Position numbers and translations under genes: made by a program
Assembly (NCBI RefSeq): GCF_026626705.1
Contig: NZ_JAPNKC010000001.1
Location: 868,001 to 932,000 of the forward strand
Direction: 5' to 3'
Length of the DNA stretch: 64,000 nt
Source of the DNA: Pyxidicoccus sp. MSG2
Lineage (GTDB): Bacteria; Myxococcota; Myxococcia; Myxococcales; Myxococcaceae
Notes under the pieces: generated by a model
The model's input: the letters and a program-made list of their open reading frames with translations, nothing else
What the model was told of the DNA's origin: nothing
Database searches by the model: none
Part shown: one piece after another, positions 17,690 through 28,300 of the stretch
How the letters are laid out: each line of letters starts with the position of its first letter
Numbering within the stretch: the first letter of the stretch is position 1

Positions 17690-18276
17690 CCCTCCCCCTC
17701 CCCCGCCGACGCGAGCGCACGCAGTGCCGCACGCCCCAGCCGGAGCCGGCTGCGCACGGTCTCGAAAGGAATCCCGAGCTCCGTGGAGATCTCCGGCACG
17801 CTCAACTCCAGCACATGGTGCAGCACCATCGCGTGCCGCTGTTCCGTGGACAGCTTGTCCAGCAACGTCACCATGTCCCGCCGGTGGACGTACTCGTCCG
17901 GCTGCGCATCCTCCGAAGGCACCGCGACCAGCTCCGCCGGCTCATCCGCGTGCCGGGCCTCGCGTCCCCTCGAGCGCTTCAGCCAGGCGAATGTCGCTCG
18001 CGCCACCACGCGGTCGGCCCACGCATGGAAGCGGCCCTCGCTCCGGTACGTAGGCAGCCCGCGCATCAGGGCGATGAGCCCTTCCTGCGCGATGTCGTCC
18101 ACGTCCGCGTCGCCCCGCACGAGGTAGCGCACCAGGTTGCGCACACGCGGCAGCAACTCCATCAACAGGGACTCGGTCGCCTCGCGCCGTCCCTGGATGG
18201 CCGCCTGGATGCGAGGGTCCTCCGCCTCGCGGGGGGCAACGGTCGCATATGAGCCCGAGCTCCTCATTTCCGACAT
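17686..18276 (-). CDS. ECF-type RNA polymerase sigma factor
   Basis: The product has 196 aa. Region 2 (about 36-104) contains DADVDDIAQEGLIALMRGL, and region 4 (about 137-187) contains LSTEQRHAMVLHHVLELSVPEI with helix-turn-helix FETVRSRLRLGRAALR. ATG 18276 is used; ATG 18267 is an alternative, and neither has a strong ribosome site, perhaps because translation depends on the upstream gene, whose stop lies 35 bp away. There is no sigma-1.1 or region 3. It should direct RNA polymerase to a small regulon, likely including its own operon. The adjacent chitinase and LPMO genes are candidate targets. Confidence 0.9.
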   Translation of the reverse strand: MSEMRSSGSYATVAPREAEDPRIQAAIQGRREATESLLMELLPRVRNLVRYLVRGDADVDDIAQEGLIALMRGLPTYRSEGRFHAWADRVVARATFAWLKRSRGREARHADEPAELVAVPSEDAQPDEYVHRRDMVTLLDKLSTEQRHAMVLHHVLELSVPEISTELGIPFETVRSRLRLGRAALRALASAGEGEG

Positions 18277-18310
18277 GGAGAACCCACCGGGCTGAATCGG
18301 GTCATCGGAC

Positions 18311-19393
18311 TCACGGAAGAAACACCATCGCCAGCCCCGCCCGGGGGCGGACGGCCCATCCGTCACCCCGAGGTACGATGTTTCCCTCAATGGCGTATCC
18401 CAGCGAGGGGCGCCCCAGGAGCAGCTCGGCGGAGAGGCTCGCTTCGAGAGCGAGCCGCGTGGCCGGACTCCACCGGGCCGTGAGTCGCGGCCCCAGCAGC
18501 AGGGCCAGCATGGCGCTCGAAGGTGCCGCGTCGACCTCCGGTGCGAGCGCCTCCGTCCTTCGAGTGAACACCACCGCTCCGGCCCCCAACCCGGCGGCGC
18601 ACCCCAGCGGACCGGTGGACGCGAGGGGTACGTCCGCCCACAGCACGGCCCCCTGCTGTCCCAGCGTGAGCCGCGTGTGCGCATCACTCAGTCGAGCAGG
18701 CAGTCCCGCCAGGAACTGAAGCCCCAGGCGCAGTGAATCGCCCTCCCATCCCGCTCCGAGCAACAGCCCCTGATGACCCCTCCGGGCATACCCATCGAGC
18801 GCGGCATGTGCCCCCACCGAGAGCATCCATTGACCGGGGGAAGACGCGGGGGGTGGTGCCTCCACGGTCCGCACCGGCGCGGGTGGGGCGACGGGCACGG
18901 GCGGGGGAACGGCGGGAGGTTCCACCACCTCGCCCAGGGGCTCACCCATGTCCACCGCTCGCAGTGCGGAGCGGACCGCGAGCGCCAGGGCCTCCGCACC
19001 CGCGGACCACTCCAGCGAGCCGGGCTTGCCGTCCAGGCGCGCGGAGCGGACGAACAGGTGACGGCTCGAGGGCTCGGCGACCTGGACATGCACGTCGGCC
19101 CCGTCGCGCAGGAACCAGAGAACGACACGGGCCTGGTGACGTTCCGCGCGCCCCTCCGCCGCGAGCCACCGTGCGGAAGACGGGCCCTCGAAGGGAGGGC
19201 CCGGGTCCTCCACGAGCAGCACGGGCAAATCACTGCTCTGCCCGCGCACGCGCTCCAGCAGTGCCTCGTCCTCGGCGGAGGCCACGTGCGCCACGACCCT
19301 CCACGGCTCGGAGGCCCTCGCGGGGCCCGCGAGCAACAGCAGCAGGACGCTCCCGAGCACACGCCGCAGCAGCACATCCGCCGCCAATGACAT
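18311..19393 (-). CDS. Exported protein with predicted C-terminal outer-membrane beta-barrel, first gene of the ECF operon
   Basis: The product has 360 aa with a signal peptide (VLLLLLAGPARAS). Residues 30-155 look like a soluble alpha/beta domain. A Pro-rich linker (VPPPVPVAPPAP) follows, then about 170 residues of alternating Gly/aromatic/hydrophobic strands (QWMLSVGAHAALDGYA onward) ending in GLAMVFLP, consistent with an eight-strand-type barrel. I do not recognise a family. It is 34 bp upstream of the sigma factor on the same strand. It might be the outer-membrane part of a signal path ending at the ECF factor. Confidence 0.6.
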   Translation of the reverse strand: MSLAADVLLRRVLGSVLLLLLAGPARASEPWRVVAHVASAEDEALLERVRGQSSDLPVLLVEDPGPPFEGPSSARWLAAEGRAERHQARVVLWFLRDGADVHVQVAEPSSRHLFVRSARLDGKPGSLEWSAGAEALALAVRSALRAVDMGEPLGEVVEPPAVPPPVPVAPPAPVRTVEAPPPASSPGQWMLSVGAHAALDGYARRGHQGLLLGAGWEGDSLRLGLQFLAGLPARLSDAHTRLTLGQQGAVLWADVPLASTGPLGCAAGLGAGAVVFTRRTEALAPEVDAAPSSAMLALLLGPRLTARWSPATRLALEASLSAELLLGRPSLGYAIEGNIVPRGDGWAVRPRAGLAMVFLP

Positions 19394-19514
19394 GCGGGAA
19401 CCCTAGCGCCCGGCAGCCAACGACAGAAGCCTCACGGAGTACGAACGCAACCGCGCGGGCCCGTGTCTGCCTTCACGGACCCGCGCGGTGCGGTGACGCG
19501 GGAATGCGCCGCTC

Positions 19515-21308
<1,794 letters not shown>

Positions 21309-21437
21309 GCGTGTGCTCCTCGCCGCGTCGCAGGACAGCAGGGCACGGGCCGGGGACTCGGGAGTCCCGGCACCACGCACCCGCCCACCTCCGCGCGGAC
21401 TTTCTTCGGGTTCAGCACGAAGGAGTCACGCAGTCAT

Positions 21438-21455
21438 TTAATCGGGTTAATCGGG
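21438..21455. repeat. Tandem 9-bp repeat upstream of the chitinase
   Basis: Two perfect copies of TTAATCGGG lie head to tail, 130 bp before the chitinase start and 34 bp past the ferredoxin stop, in an AT-richer patch. They could be a regulator or promoter element for the chitinase. Confidence 0.4.
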
Positions 21456-21488
21456 TGATTCGCGTCGCGTGGTGCTTGTGTGGAGGCG

Positions 21489-21830
21489 TCAGCCCTCCGC
21501 CTTCTCCTTGCGGGAGAACGGCATCATCAGCCGTTCCACGGGGCGGCCGTTGACGAGGTGCTGGTCGACGATTTCCGGCACGTCCTCCACCTTCACGCCG
21601 CCGTACCAGGTGCCCTCCGGGTAGACGACGACGGAGACGCCGAAGGCGCATGTGTCCAGGCACCCGGCCGCGTTGGCCCGCATGCCGCCCTTGAGGCCGC
21701 GCTTGTCGAGCTCCTCCTTGAAGGCGGCGCGCACCTCCTCCGCGCCCTTGCTGGCGCAACACCCCTTCGGGTTCCCTTCCGGGCGGCGGTTGGTGCAGAC
21801 GAAGACGTGTCGTTTGAAGGGAGGAGGCAT
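21489..21830 (-). CDS. Thioredoxin-like [2Fe-2S] ferredoxin
   Basis: The product has 113 aa. ATG 21830 has AGGAGG 5 nt upstream. The ligand pattern C12, C24 (or C25), C57, C61 (C-x11-C-x32-C-x3-C) and the start HVFVCTNRRPEGNPKGCC match Shethna-type, thioredoxin-fold ferredoxins. It carries one electron in the cytoplasm; the partner is unknown. The divergent nrdJ is 605 bp away, so no operon is implied. Confidence 0.9.
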   Translation of the reverse strand: MPPPFKRHVFVCTNRRPEGNPKGCCASKGAEEVRAAFKEELDKRGLKGGMRANAAGCLDTCAFGVSVVVYPEGTWYGGVKVEDVPEIVDQHLVNGRPVERLMMPFSRKEKAEG

Positions 21831-22435
21831 GTCCGCCTCCTAACGCGACGGACACGTGAAATCGACGCCGCCGTTCACCACCGGACCGCCCGGCGTCGGC
21901 CCCGGGGGCCGGTTTCTCGCCGGGCGGGTTGGCGCCTCCAGAATCCGTGCACAGACTCCCAGCAAACGTCTTCCAGTGATCACGCTCGCTTGCGAAGAAG
22001 TGACGATACATGACTCGCCATCTGCCCTTAGCCACTGCAAAGCATTGGTTGCTAGTGCCGCCGCTTGGCTCTAGATCGTCGGCCCCCGCAGCGCGCCGCT
22101 ACAGGCAGGCAGCCAGCCGTAGCACCCCATTCTTTTCAGGCAGTGGCCACAATAGGTGGTGTGTATGACACTCCATGGCACTACTCATGGGGGCAGCGGT
22201 TTCTTTGACGGGATTGCCACGGACGTCGTATTGATCCGCCCGCCCGCCAGGCAGGCGGGCATCCCCAAAGACAGCCTTCGGCGCCCTTGCGCGCTTCACA
22301 CCGCTTCGCGAGCCCACTCCGGAGTCACCCGCACGTATCAACGGGCACTCTCCAGAACCTGAGCGATCTCGCGCCCTTGGCATTTTGCAAAATTTAGCAC
22401 CTGGACTTTCAGTGAACCCCCGTGGAGGTCGTGAC
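21831..22435. other. 605-bp gene-free region between ferredoxin and nrdJ
   Basis: No convincing gene is seen here; the small ORF at 22156-22362 has no family features. The region holds a hairpin GCCCGCC-aggca-GGCGGGC (22243-22261), a perfect 12-bp palindrome ATTTTGCAAAAT (22382-22393) and a Shine-Dalgarno GGAGG at 22423-22427. Both divergent promoters must lie here. No cobalamin riboswitch core or B12 box is recognisable. Confidence 0.5.
22382..22393. promoter_or_regulatory. Perfect 12-bp AT-rich palindrome before nrdJ
   Basis: ATTTTGCAAAAT lies 43 bp upstream of the nrdJ start in an otherwise GC-rich genome. It differs from the NrdR box that I know, so the binding protein, if any, is unknown. 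Confidence 0.4.
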
Positions 22436-25222
22436 ATGGACAAGGAGCTGAGCTCGAAGCCGTCGGTGAACGGGAAGGAGCGACGCAACGGGCGAAAGGG
22501 GCGCGCGGCGGCTACGGGACTGACCGTGGAGCGCTTCTTCACGACGCCGGGCGTGGACCCCGCGGACGAGCTGGCGTGGGAATACCGCAGCGCCAGCATC
22601 ACCGGCGAGGACGGCAAGGCCGTCTTCGAGCAGAAGAACATCGAGGTTCCGAAGTCCTGGTCGATGCTGGCGACGAACGTCGTGGCGTCGAAGTACTTCC
22701 GCGGCACGCCGGGCACGCCGGAGCGCGAGACGAGCGTGCGCAGGCTGGTGGCGCGCGTGGTGGACACCCTCACCCAGTGGGGCGTGCAGGGTGGCTACTT
22801 CGCCAACGACACGGTCCGCGAGACGTTCCACGCGGAGTTGACGCACCTGCTGCTGCGGCAGAAGGCGTCGTTCAACTCGCCCGTCTGGTTCAACGTGGGC
22901 GTGGAGGCGCAGCCGCAGTGCTCCGCGTGCTTCATCAACAGCGTGGAGGACAACATGGACTCCATCCTCACGCTGGCGCGCACGGAGGGCATGCTCTTCA
23001 AGTACGGCAGCGGCACGGGCAGCAACCTGTCCACCATCCGCGGCAGCAAGGAGCTGCTGGCCGGCGGCGGCACCGCGTCCGGCCCGGTGTCCTTCATGAA
23101 GGGCTTCGACGCCTTCGCCGGCGTCATCAAGAGCGGCGGCAAGACGCGCCGCGCGGCGAAGATGGTCATCCTCAACGCCGACCACCCGGACATCCTCGAG
23201 TTCATCCGCTGCAAGTCCGCCGAGGAGAAGAAGGCCTGGGCGCTCATCGACGCGGGCTATGACCCGTCGTTCAACGGCGAGGCCTACTCGTCGGTCTTCT
23301 TCCAGAACTCGAACAATTCGGTGCGCGTCACCGACGACTTCATGAAGGCGGTGGTCAGCGACGGCGCGTGGACGACGAAGGCGGTGCGCGACGGCCGGCC
23401 CCTGGACACGTACCGGGCGCGAGACCTGTTCCGCGAAATCGCCGAGGCGGCGCACCTGAGCGGCGACCCGGGCCTGCAGTTCGACAGCACCGTGAATGGC
23501 TGGCACACGTGCTCGGGCACGGCGCGCATCAACGCGTCCAACCCGTGCTCGGAGTACATGTTCCTGGACGACTCGGCCTGCAACCTGGCGTCCCTGAACC
23601 TGATGCACTTCCGCACCATCGACGGCGACTTCGACGTCACGGCCTTCCGGCACGCCGTGGACATCATGCTGATGGCGCAGGAAATCATCGTCGGCTTCTC
23701 GCGCTATCCCACCGAGCGCATCGAGAAGAACAGCCACGACTTCCGCCCGCTGGGCCTGGGCTTCGCGAACCTGGGCGCGCTGCTGATGGCCACGGGCCTG
23801 CCGTACGACTCCCCCGCTGGCCGCAACTACGCGGGCGCGATCACGTCGCTGATGTGCGGCGAGGCGTACGCGATGAGCGCGCGACTGGCGGAGAAGAAGG
23901 GCGCGTTCGCCGGCTACGCGAAGAACGCGGACCCCATGCTGGGTGTCATCCGCAAGCACCGCAAGGCGGCGTACAACATCGCGCCGGAGGGCGTGAGCGA
24001 GGACCTGTACGAGGCGCAGAAGGAGGCCTGGGACGCGGCGCTGGCGCTCGGCGAGGAGCACGGCTTCCGCAACAGCCAGGTGACGGTGCTGGCCCCCACG
24101 GGGACCATCGGCTTCATGATGGACTGCGACACCACCGGCATCGAGCCGGACATCGCGCTCATCAAGTACAAGAAGCTGGTGGGCGGCGGCATGCTGAAGA
24201 TCGTCAACCAGACGGTGCCGCTGGCGCTGGAGAAGCTGGGCTACCCCCAGACGCAGGCGCAGGACATCATCAGCTACCTGGACAAGCAGGAGACGATTGA
24301 GGGCGCTCCGTTCCTGAAGGCCGAGCACCTGCCGGTGTTCGACTGCGCCTTCAAGCCCGCGCGCGGCCAGCGCAGCATCGGGTGGATGGGGCACATCCAG
24401 ATGATGGAGGCGTGCCAGCCGTTCCTCTCGGGCGCCATCTCCAAGACGGTGAACATGCCGTCGAACGCCACGGTGGAGGACATCGAGAAGGCGTACCTGG
24501 AGGCCTGGAAGCGCGGCCTCAAGGCCATCGCCGTGTACCGCGATGGGTGCAAGCGCACGCAGCCGCTCAACACGTCGAAGGACGCGGTGAAGGACACCAA
24601 GGCCAGGGTGGCCGAGCCCGCGGTCCAGCCGGCCGTGAAGCCGGAGCCCCGCGCGGTGCGGCGGCGCCTGCCGGACGAGCGCCGGTCCATCACGCACAAG
24701 TTCTCCATCGGTGGCCACGAGGGCTACCTGACGGTGGGCATGTACGAGGACGGGACGCCGGGCGAGCTGTTCATCGTCATGGCGAAGGAGGGCTCGGTGG
24801 TGAGCGGGCTGATGGACAGCTTCGCCACCAGCGTGTCCCTGGCGCTCCAGTACGGCGTGCCGCTGAAGGTGCTGGTGGACAAGCTCAGCCACACCCGCTT
24901 CGAGCCGAGCGGCTTCACCGGCAACCCGGCCATCCCCATCGCCAAGTCGATTACCGACTACATCTTCCGCTGGCTGGAGCTGAAGTTCCTGCCGAAGCAG
25001 GACGAGTCGGAGGACGCGGTGCTGGCTCCGGTGGAAGTGGCGCCGGCGCAGGCGGCCCTGCCCGCCGAGGTGGTGTCCGCGCCGCCGCCCGTGTCGGGGC
25101 TGCGCGCCACGTGGCTCAACCAGGCGGACGCCCCGCCGTGCCACACGTGCGGAGCGATCATGGTGCGCAGCGGTGCCTGCTACAAGTGCGGCAACTGCGG
25201 CGCCACCAGCGGCTGCAGTTGA
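22436..25222 (+). CDS. nrdJ: Class II (adenosylcobalamin-dependent) ribonucleotide reductase
   Basis: The product has 928 aa. ATG 22436 has GGAGG 8 nt upstream; a TTG start at 22385 lacks this. Family signatures are FNVGVEAQPQCSACFINS, the active-site NPCSE (369-373) and LAPTGTIGFMMDCDTTGIEP. About residues 745-865 form a TSCPD domain, and the end is a CxxC zinc-ribbon or redox tail (CHTCG, CYKCGNCG, final SGCS). It makes deoxyribonucleotides in the cytoplasm with coenzyme B12, independent of oxygen. It is monocistronic, followed by a strong hairpin. A Pro/Lys-rich linker near 720-745 joins the catalytic and TSCPD parts. Confidence 0.95.
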   Translation: MDKELSSKPSVNGKERRNGRKGRAAATGLTVERFFTTPGVDPADELAWEYRSASITGEDGKAVFEQKNIEVPKSWSMLATNVVASKYFRGTPGTPERETSVRRLVARVVDTLTQWGVQGGYFANDTVRETFHAELTHLLLRQKASFNSPVWFNVGVEAQPQCSACFINSVEDNMDSILTLARTEGMLFKYGSGTGSNLSTIRGSKELLAGGGTASGPVSFMKGFDAFAGVIKSGGKTRRAAKMVILNADHPDILEFIRCKSAEEKKAWALIDAGYDPSFNGEAYSSVFFQNSNNSVRVTDDFMKAVVSDGAWTTKAVRDGRPLDTYRARDLFREIAEAAHLSGDPGLQFDSTVNGWHTCSGTARINASNPCSEYMFLDDSACNLASLNLMHFRTIDGDFDVTAFRHAVDIMLMAQEIIVGFSRYPTERIEKNSHDFRPLGLGFANLGALLMATGLPYDSPAGRNYAGAITSLMCGEAYAMSARLAEKKGAFAGYAKNADPMLGVIRKHRKAAYNIAPEGVSEDLYEAQKEAWDAALALGEEHGFRNSQVTVLAPTGTIGFMMDCDTTGIEPDIALIKYKKLVGGGMLKIVNQTVPLALEKLGYPQTQAQDIISYLDKQETIEGAPFLKAEHLPVFDCAFKPARGQRSIGWMGHIQMMEACQPFLSGAISKTVNMPSNATVEDIEKAYLEAWKRGLKAIAVYRDGCKRTQPLNTSKDAVKDTKARVAEPAVQPAVKPEPRAVRRRLPDERRSITHKFSIGGHEGYLTVGMYEDGTPGELFIVMAKEGSVVSGLMDSFATSVSLALQYGVPLKVLVDKLSHTRFEPSGFTGNPAIPIAKSITDYIFRWLELKFLPKQDESEDAVLAPVEVAPAQAALPAEVVSAPPPVSGLRATWLNQADAPPCHTCGAIMVRSGACYKCGNCGATSGCS

Positions 25223-25250
25223 GCCGGGCACAGCGCGCTTGAAGTGAAAA

Positions 25251-25290
25251 GGGCTCCGGAGCGCATCGCTCCGGAGCCCTTCTGCGTTTC
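25251..25290. terminator. Terminator shared by nrdJ and the giant GspE_N gene
   Basis: Perfect 12-nt arms GGGCTCCGGAGC (25251-25262) and GCTCCGGAGCCC (25268-25279) enclose a 5-nt loop. TTCTGCGTTTC follows on the + side and AAAA precedes it at 25247-25250, so it can work in both directions between convergent genes. Confidence 0.75.
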
Positions 25291-25307
25291 ACCCTTCCCT
25301 GCTTGCC

Positions 25308-28300
25308 TCAGGCGCCTCGCGCAGAGGGGAGGCGGTCGTAGGCCGCCGAGGCCTTGTCGATGACGCGGGTGAGTTCGTCCAGCGCCGAGGTGTCGACGGG
25401 CTCCGCGCCCTGGTCCGCGATGACGAAGGCGACGGGACGGCCTCGGCTGCGGACCGTGGCGACCAGCAGTTGCGAGGACGCTTCCCCACCGAGCGCGGAG
25501 AAGATGGCCTCGTCCTGCGCGCTGACCGGGGCGTTGAAGACGCTGGGACCGGCGCCGGCCGCGATGGCAACGGTGAGCAGCGACGGGGCCTCGAGGTCCA
25601 CCTTGAGCGCGGACACCGCCGGGCTGTCGCTGCCCGGGCCCCAGGCATGCCCCACCCGCGCGAGGCCGAGGCTCTCTCCGAGCAGGAACGCACGCCGGAA
25701 GCGTCCCGCGCAGTACGCGAGCAGCACCTTGCCGAGCGTGCCCTGCGTCCCCACCCCGTCGAGCGCCGCGAGGACCTGCTCCGCCGTCACCGCGGGCCCG
25801 GAGGACGGCATGTCCGTGGAGGCGCTGGCCGCGGCCAGGAGGGAGCTGACGAGCTCGGACTGATCCACCGGGGGCTGCCACGGCTGCGGGATGAAATCCC
25901 AGGCAGAGGCCAGCGGCACCTCGCCCGCGGTGGGCTCGGTGGGCGCGGCGGAGACAGCGGGACCGTCGAGGTCCACGGCACGGTCCGCCCAGGTCGTCTC
26001 GGCCGTGTGGCCGATGGTGCCGTTGCTCTCGCCGCCCTGCCAGCCCACGAACTCCCAGGTGGACGCGAGCTCCATCGTCTCGTTGGGCGAGGCCGGGACG
26101 TCATCGAGCTCGATGGGGGCTCGCGGAGCGGGCTTCACGGACTCGAGCGGGGCCACCAGTGTGAGAACAGCGGTGGGTGCCTCGGGCGACGTCGCGCCAG
26201 GCACGGCGTCGGCGGGCGGCATGGCGGTGGCGTGCGAATCCGCCTCTACGTTGAGACGGGCCGCGGCGATGGGAGCAGGGTCCGCGTGCGCTTCGGTCTC
26301 CGCGTCGGGACGGGACGTAGCGACGTGCGCAGGGTCCGCGTGCGATGCGGTGTCCGCATGAGCCTGGACCGGGGCGGCTTGCGCGTCGGAGGCGGGGGCC
26401 GCGTGCGACACGGTCTCCGCATGAGTGTGGGCCGAGGTGGAGTGCACGTCGGAGGCGGGGACCGCGTGCGACGCGAGCTCTGCATGGGCTTGAGCCGGAG
26501 CGGCTTGCGCGTTGGAGACGGGGCCCGCGTGCGACACGGTCTCCGCATGGGCATGAGCCGGAGCGGCGTGCTCGTTGGAGGCGGAGCCCGCGTGCGATGC
26601 GGTCTCCGCATGGGCATGAGCCGGAGCGGCGTGCTCGTTGGAGGCGGGGCCCGCGTGCGATGCGGTCTCTGCATGAGCCGAGGCGGCGTGCGCGTCGGAC
26701 GCGGTCTCCGCATGGGCGTCGACCGAGGCGGCGTGCTCAACCGAAGCGCGGTCGGCGTGCGACGTGGTCTCCACATGGGCGAGGGCCGACGCAGCGTGCT
26801 CGGCGGCGGCGCGGTCTTCGTGTGACAGGGCCTCCGTGTTGCCATGAGCCGCGGCGACACGGTCGTCGGAGGCGCGAACTTCGTGCGACCCGCTGTCCCT
26901 GTTGTCGACATGGCTCGTAGCGACAGCAGCGGGCTCTGCGTCCGACCCCGTTTCTGCGTCGTGTCGAACAGCCGCGGCGACGTGCTCGACAGTGGCAGGG
27001 ACCTCGTGCGAGGCGGGAGTCCCAGACTCCGTGTGGACGAGGTCCGTGGCGGCGTGCTCAGCGGAAGCACTGACCGGGGGCATCGCGGCGGCATCGACTG
27101 CGGGCCCGGCGTCGCGAGCCAGGGACGCGATGGTGCTCGATGCAGCTTCCGCGTCGGGGTGGGCGGGGACAGCCTGCTCGATGCCCGCGTCGACCGAGGC
27201 CAACGCTGACTTCGTGGAGGCAGCATCCGCACCCGCCGTGTCGATGGCGCCGGTGAGCGCCTCGCTCTGCTGTGTTTCCGGCTGGGCCTGCGCAACCAGC
27301 GGCGTGGCTGTGCCAGGGGTGGACGCCGAGCCGTCAGCATCAGCGTCTGCTCGAAGCGAAGGCGTGGCTTCGACCCGCGCCTCCGTGAGGTTCGCGGCCT
27401 CCGGCGCTACCACGGCGGCAGGAGCCCCGCCCCCGTCCAGCGTGCCCGATGCTGAAGACAGACGGGCCGCCTCCTGCTGCGATTCGTCCTCCTCGCCGAG
27501 CGCATCCGCGGGCAAGGCGAAGCCATAGGCCGTGGTGTGCTCGGCCGTGGCGACTTCGCTCCGACCACTCGAAGCAGCCGCAGGCGATTCGACGGAGCCC
27601 ACCTCTTCGTGCGGCTCGCCGTTCGCGGCGGCCATCGGAGTCGCGGCCTCGGACAACTCCGACGCTGCATCCTCGCTGCCACGAATGGAGGCAGCCACGG
27701 AGGAAGTGGAGGCCGCGGTGACAACGGCATCCTCGCTGGCTGCCACATGCGCGCTCGCGGAGGCGTCTGCTGCCGCGCCGGCAACCGCCATCCGGGCAGT
27801 CATGGGGGCAGCTTCGTTGTCAGCCGCGAGGCTGCCCGTGGGCGACTCGGCTGCGCGAACGCCTTCGTCGGTCGGCAACTGCGTCACCGGGTCGGTGACA
27901 GCGAGGTCGAGCACCGGCTCGGAAGGAGCCACGGTGTCGCTGTCGGGGGCGCTCGGAGCAGCCACTTCCGAATTCGCGGCAACGGGCGCGGTCCCCTGCT
28001 CCGCACGGCCCATCGCCACGGGCTCCGCGCTGGCGACGGAGGCAGCGAGCACCTCGGATGCTGGCGAGCCGGTCATGGACGCGGACGGATGGGCGTCAAC
28101 AGGAGCCGTGACCTCGGGCGCAGGGCTCGCGCTGCTGGTGCTTCCGGCCTCAACCATCGCCGCGGCGCCGGGCTCATCAGGCAGGAGCTCACCCGCGAGC
28201 ACCTCCTCCGGAGCAGCCTCCCGCATCGGCAAGGAGGCCGCCGACGCGACTGCATCCTCGGGTTGCGACGGGTTCGCGTCCTTGGCCGCCGTGACAGGCG

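Noticed and set aside
21930..22100. Cobalamin riboswitch before nrdJ
   Set aside because: Fragments such as AATCCG and GCCACTG occur, but the GGGAA/GGTG core and the B12 box are missing.
22156..22362. Small + strand ORF (68 codons) in the nrdJ leader
   Set aside because: No ribosome site and no recognisable sequence pattern; likely chance.
22377..22390. Sigma-54 promoter (TGGCA then TGCA)
   Set aside because: Only 3 bp separate the two parts; the -24/-12 spacing is wrong.
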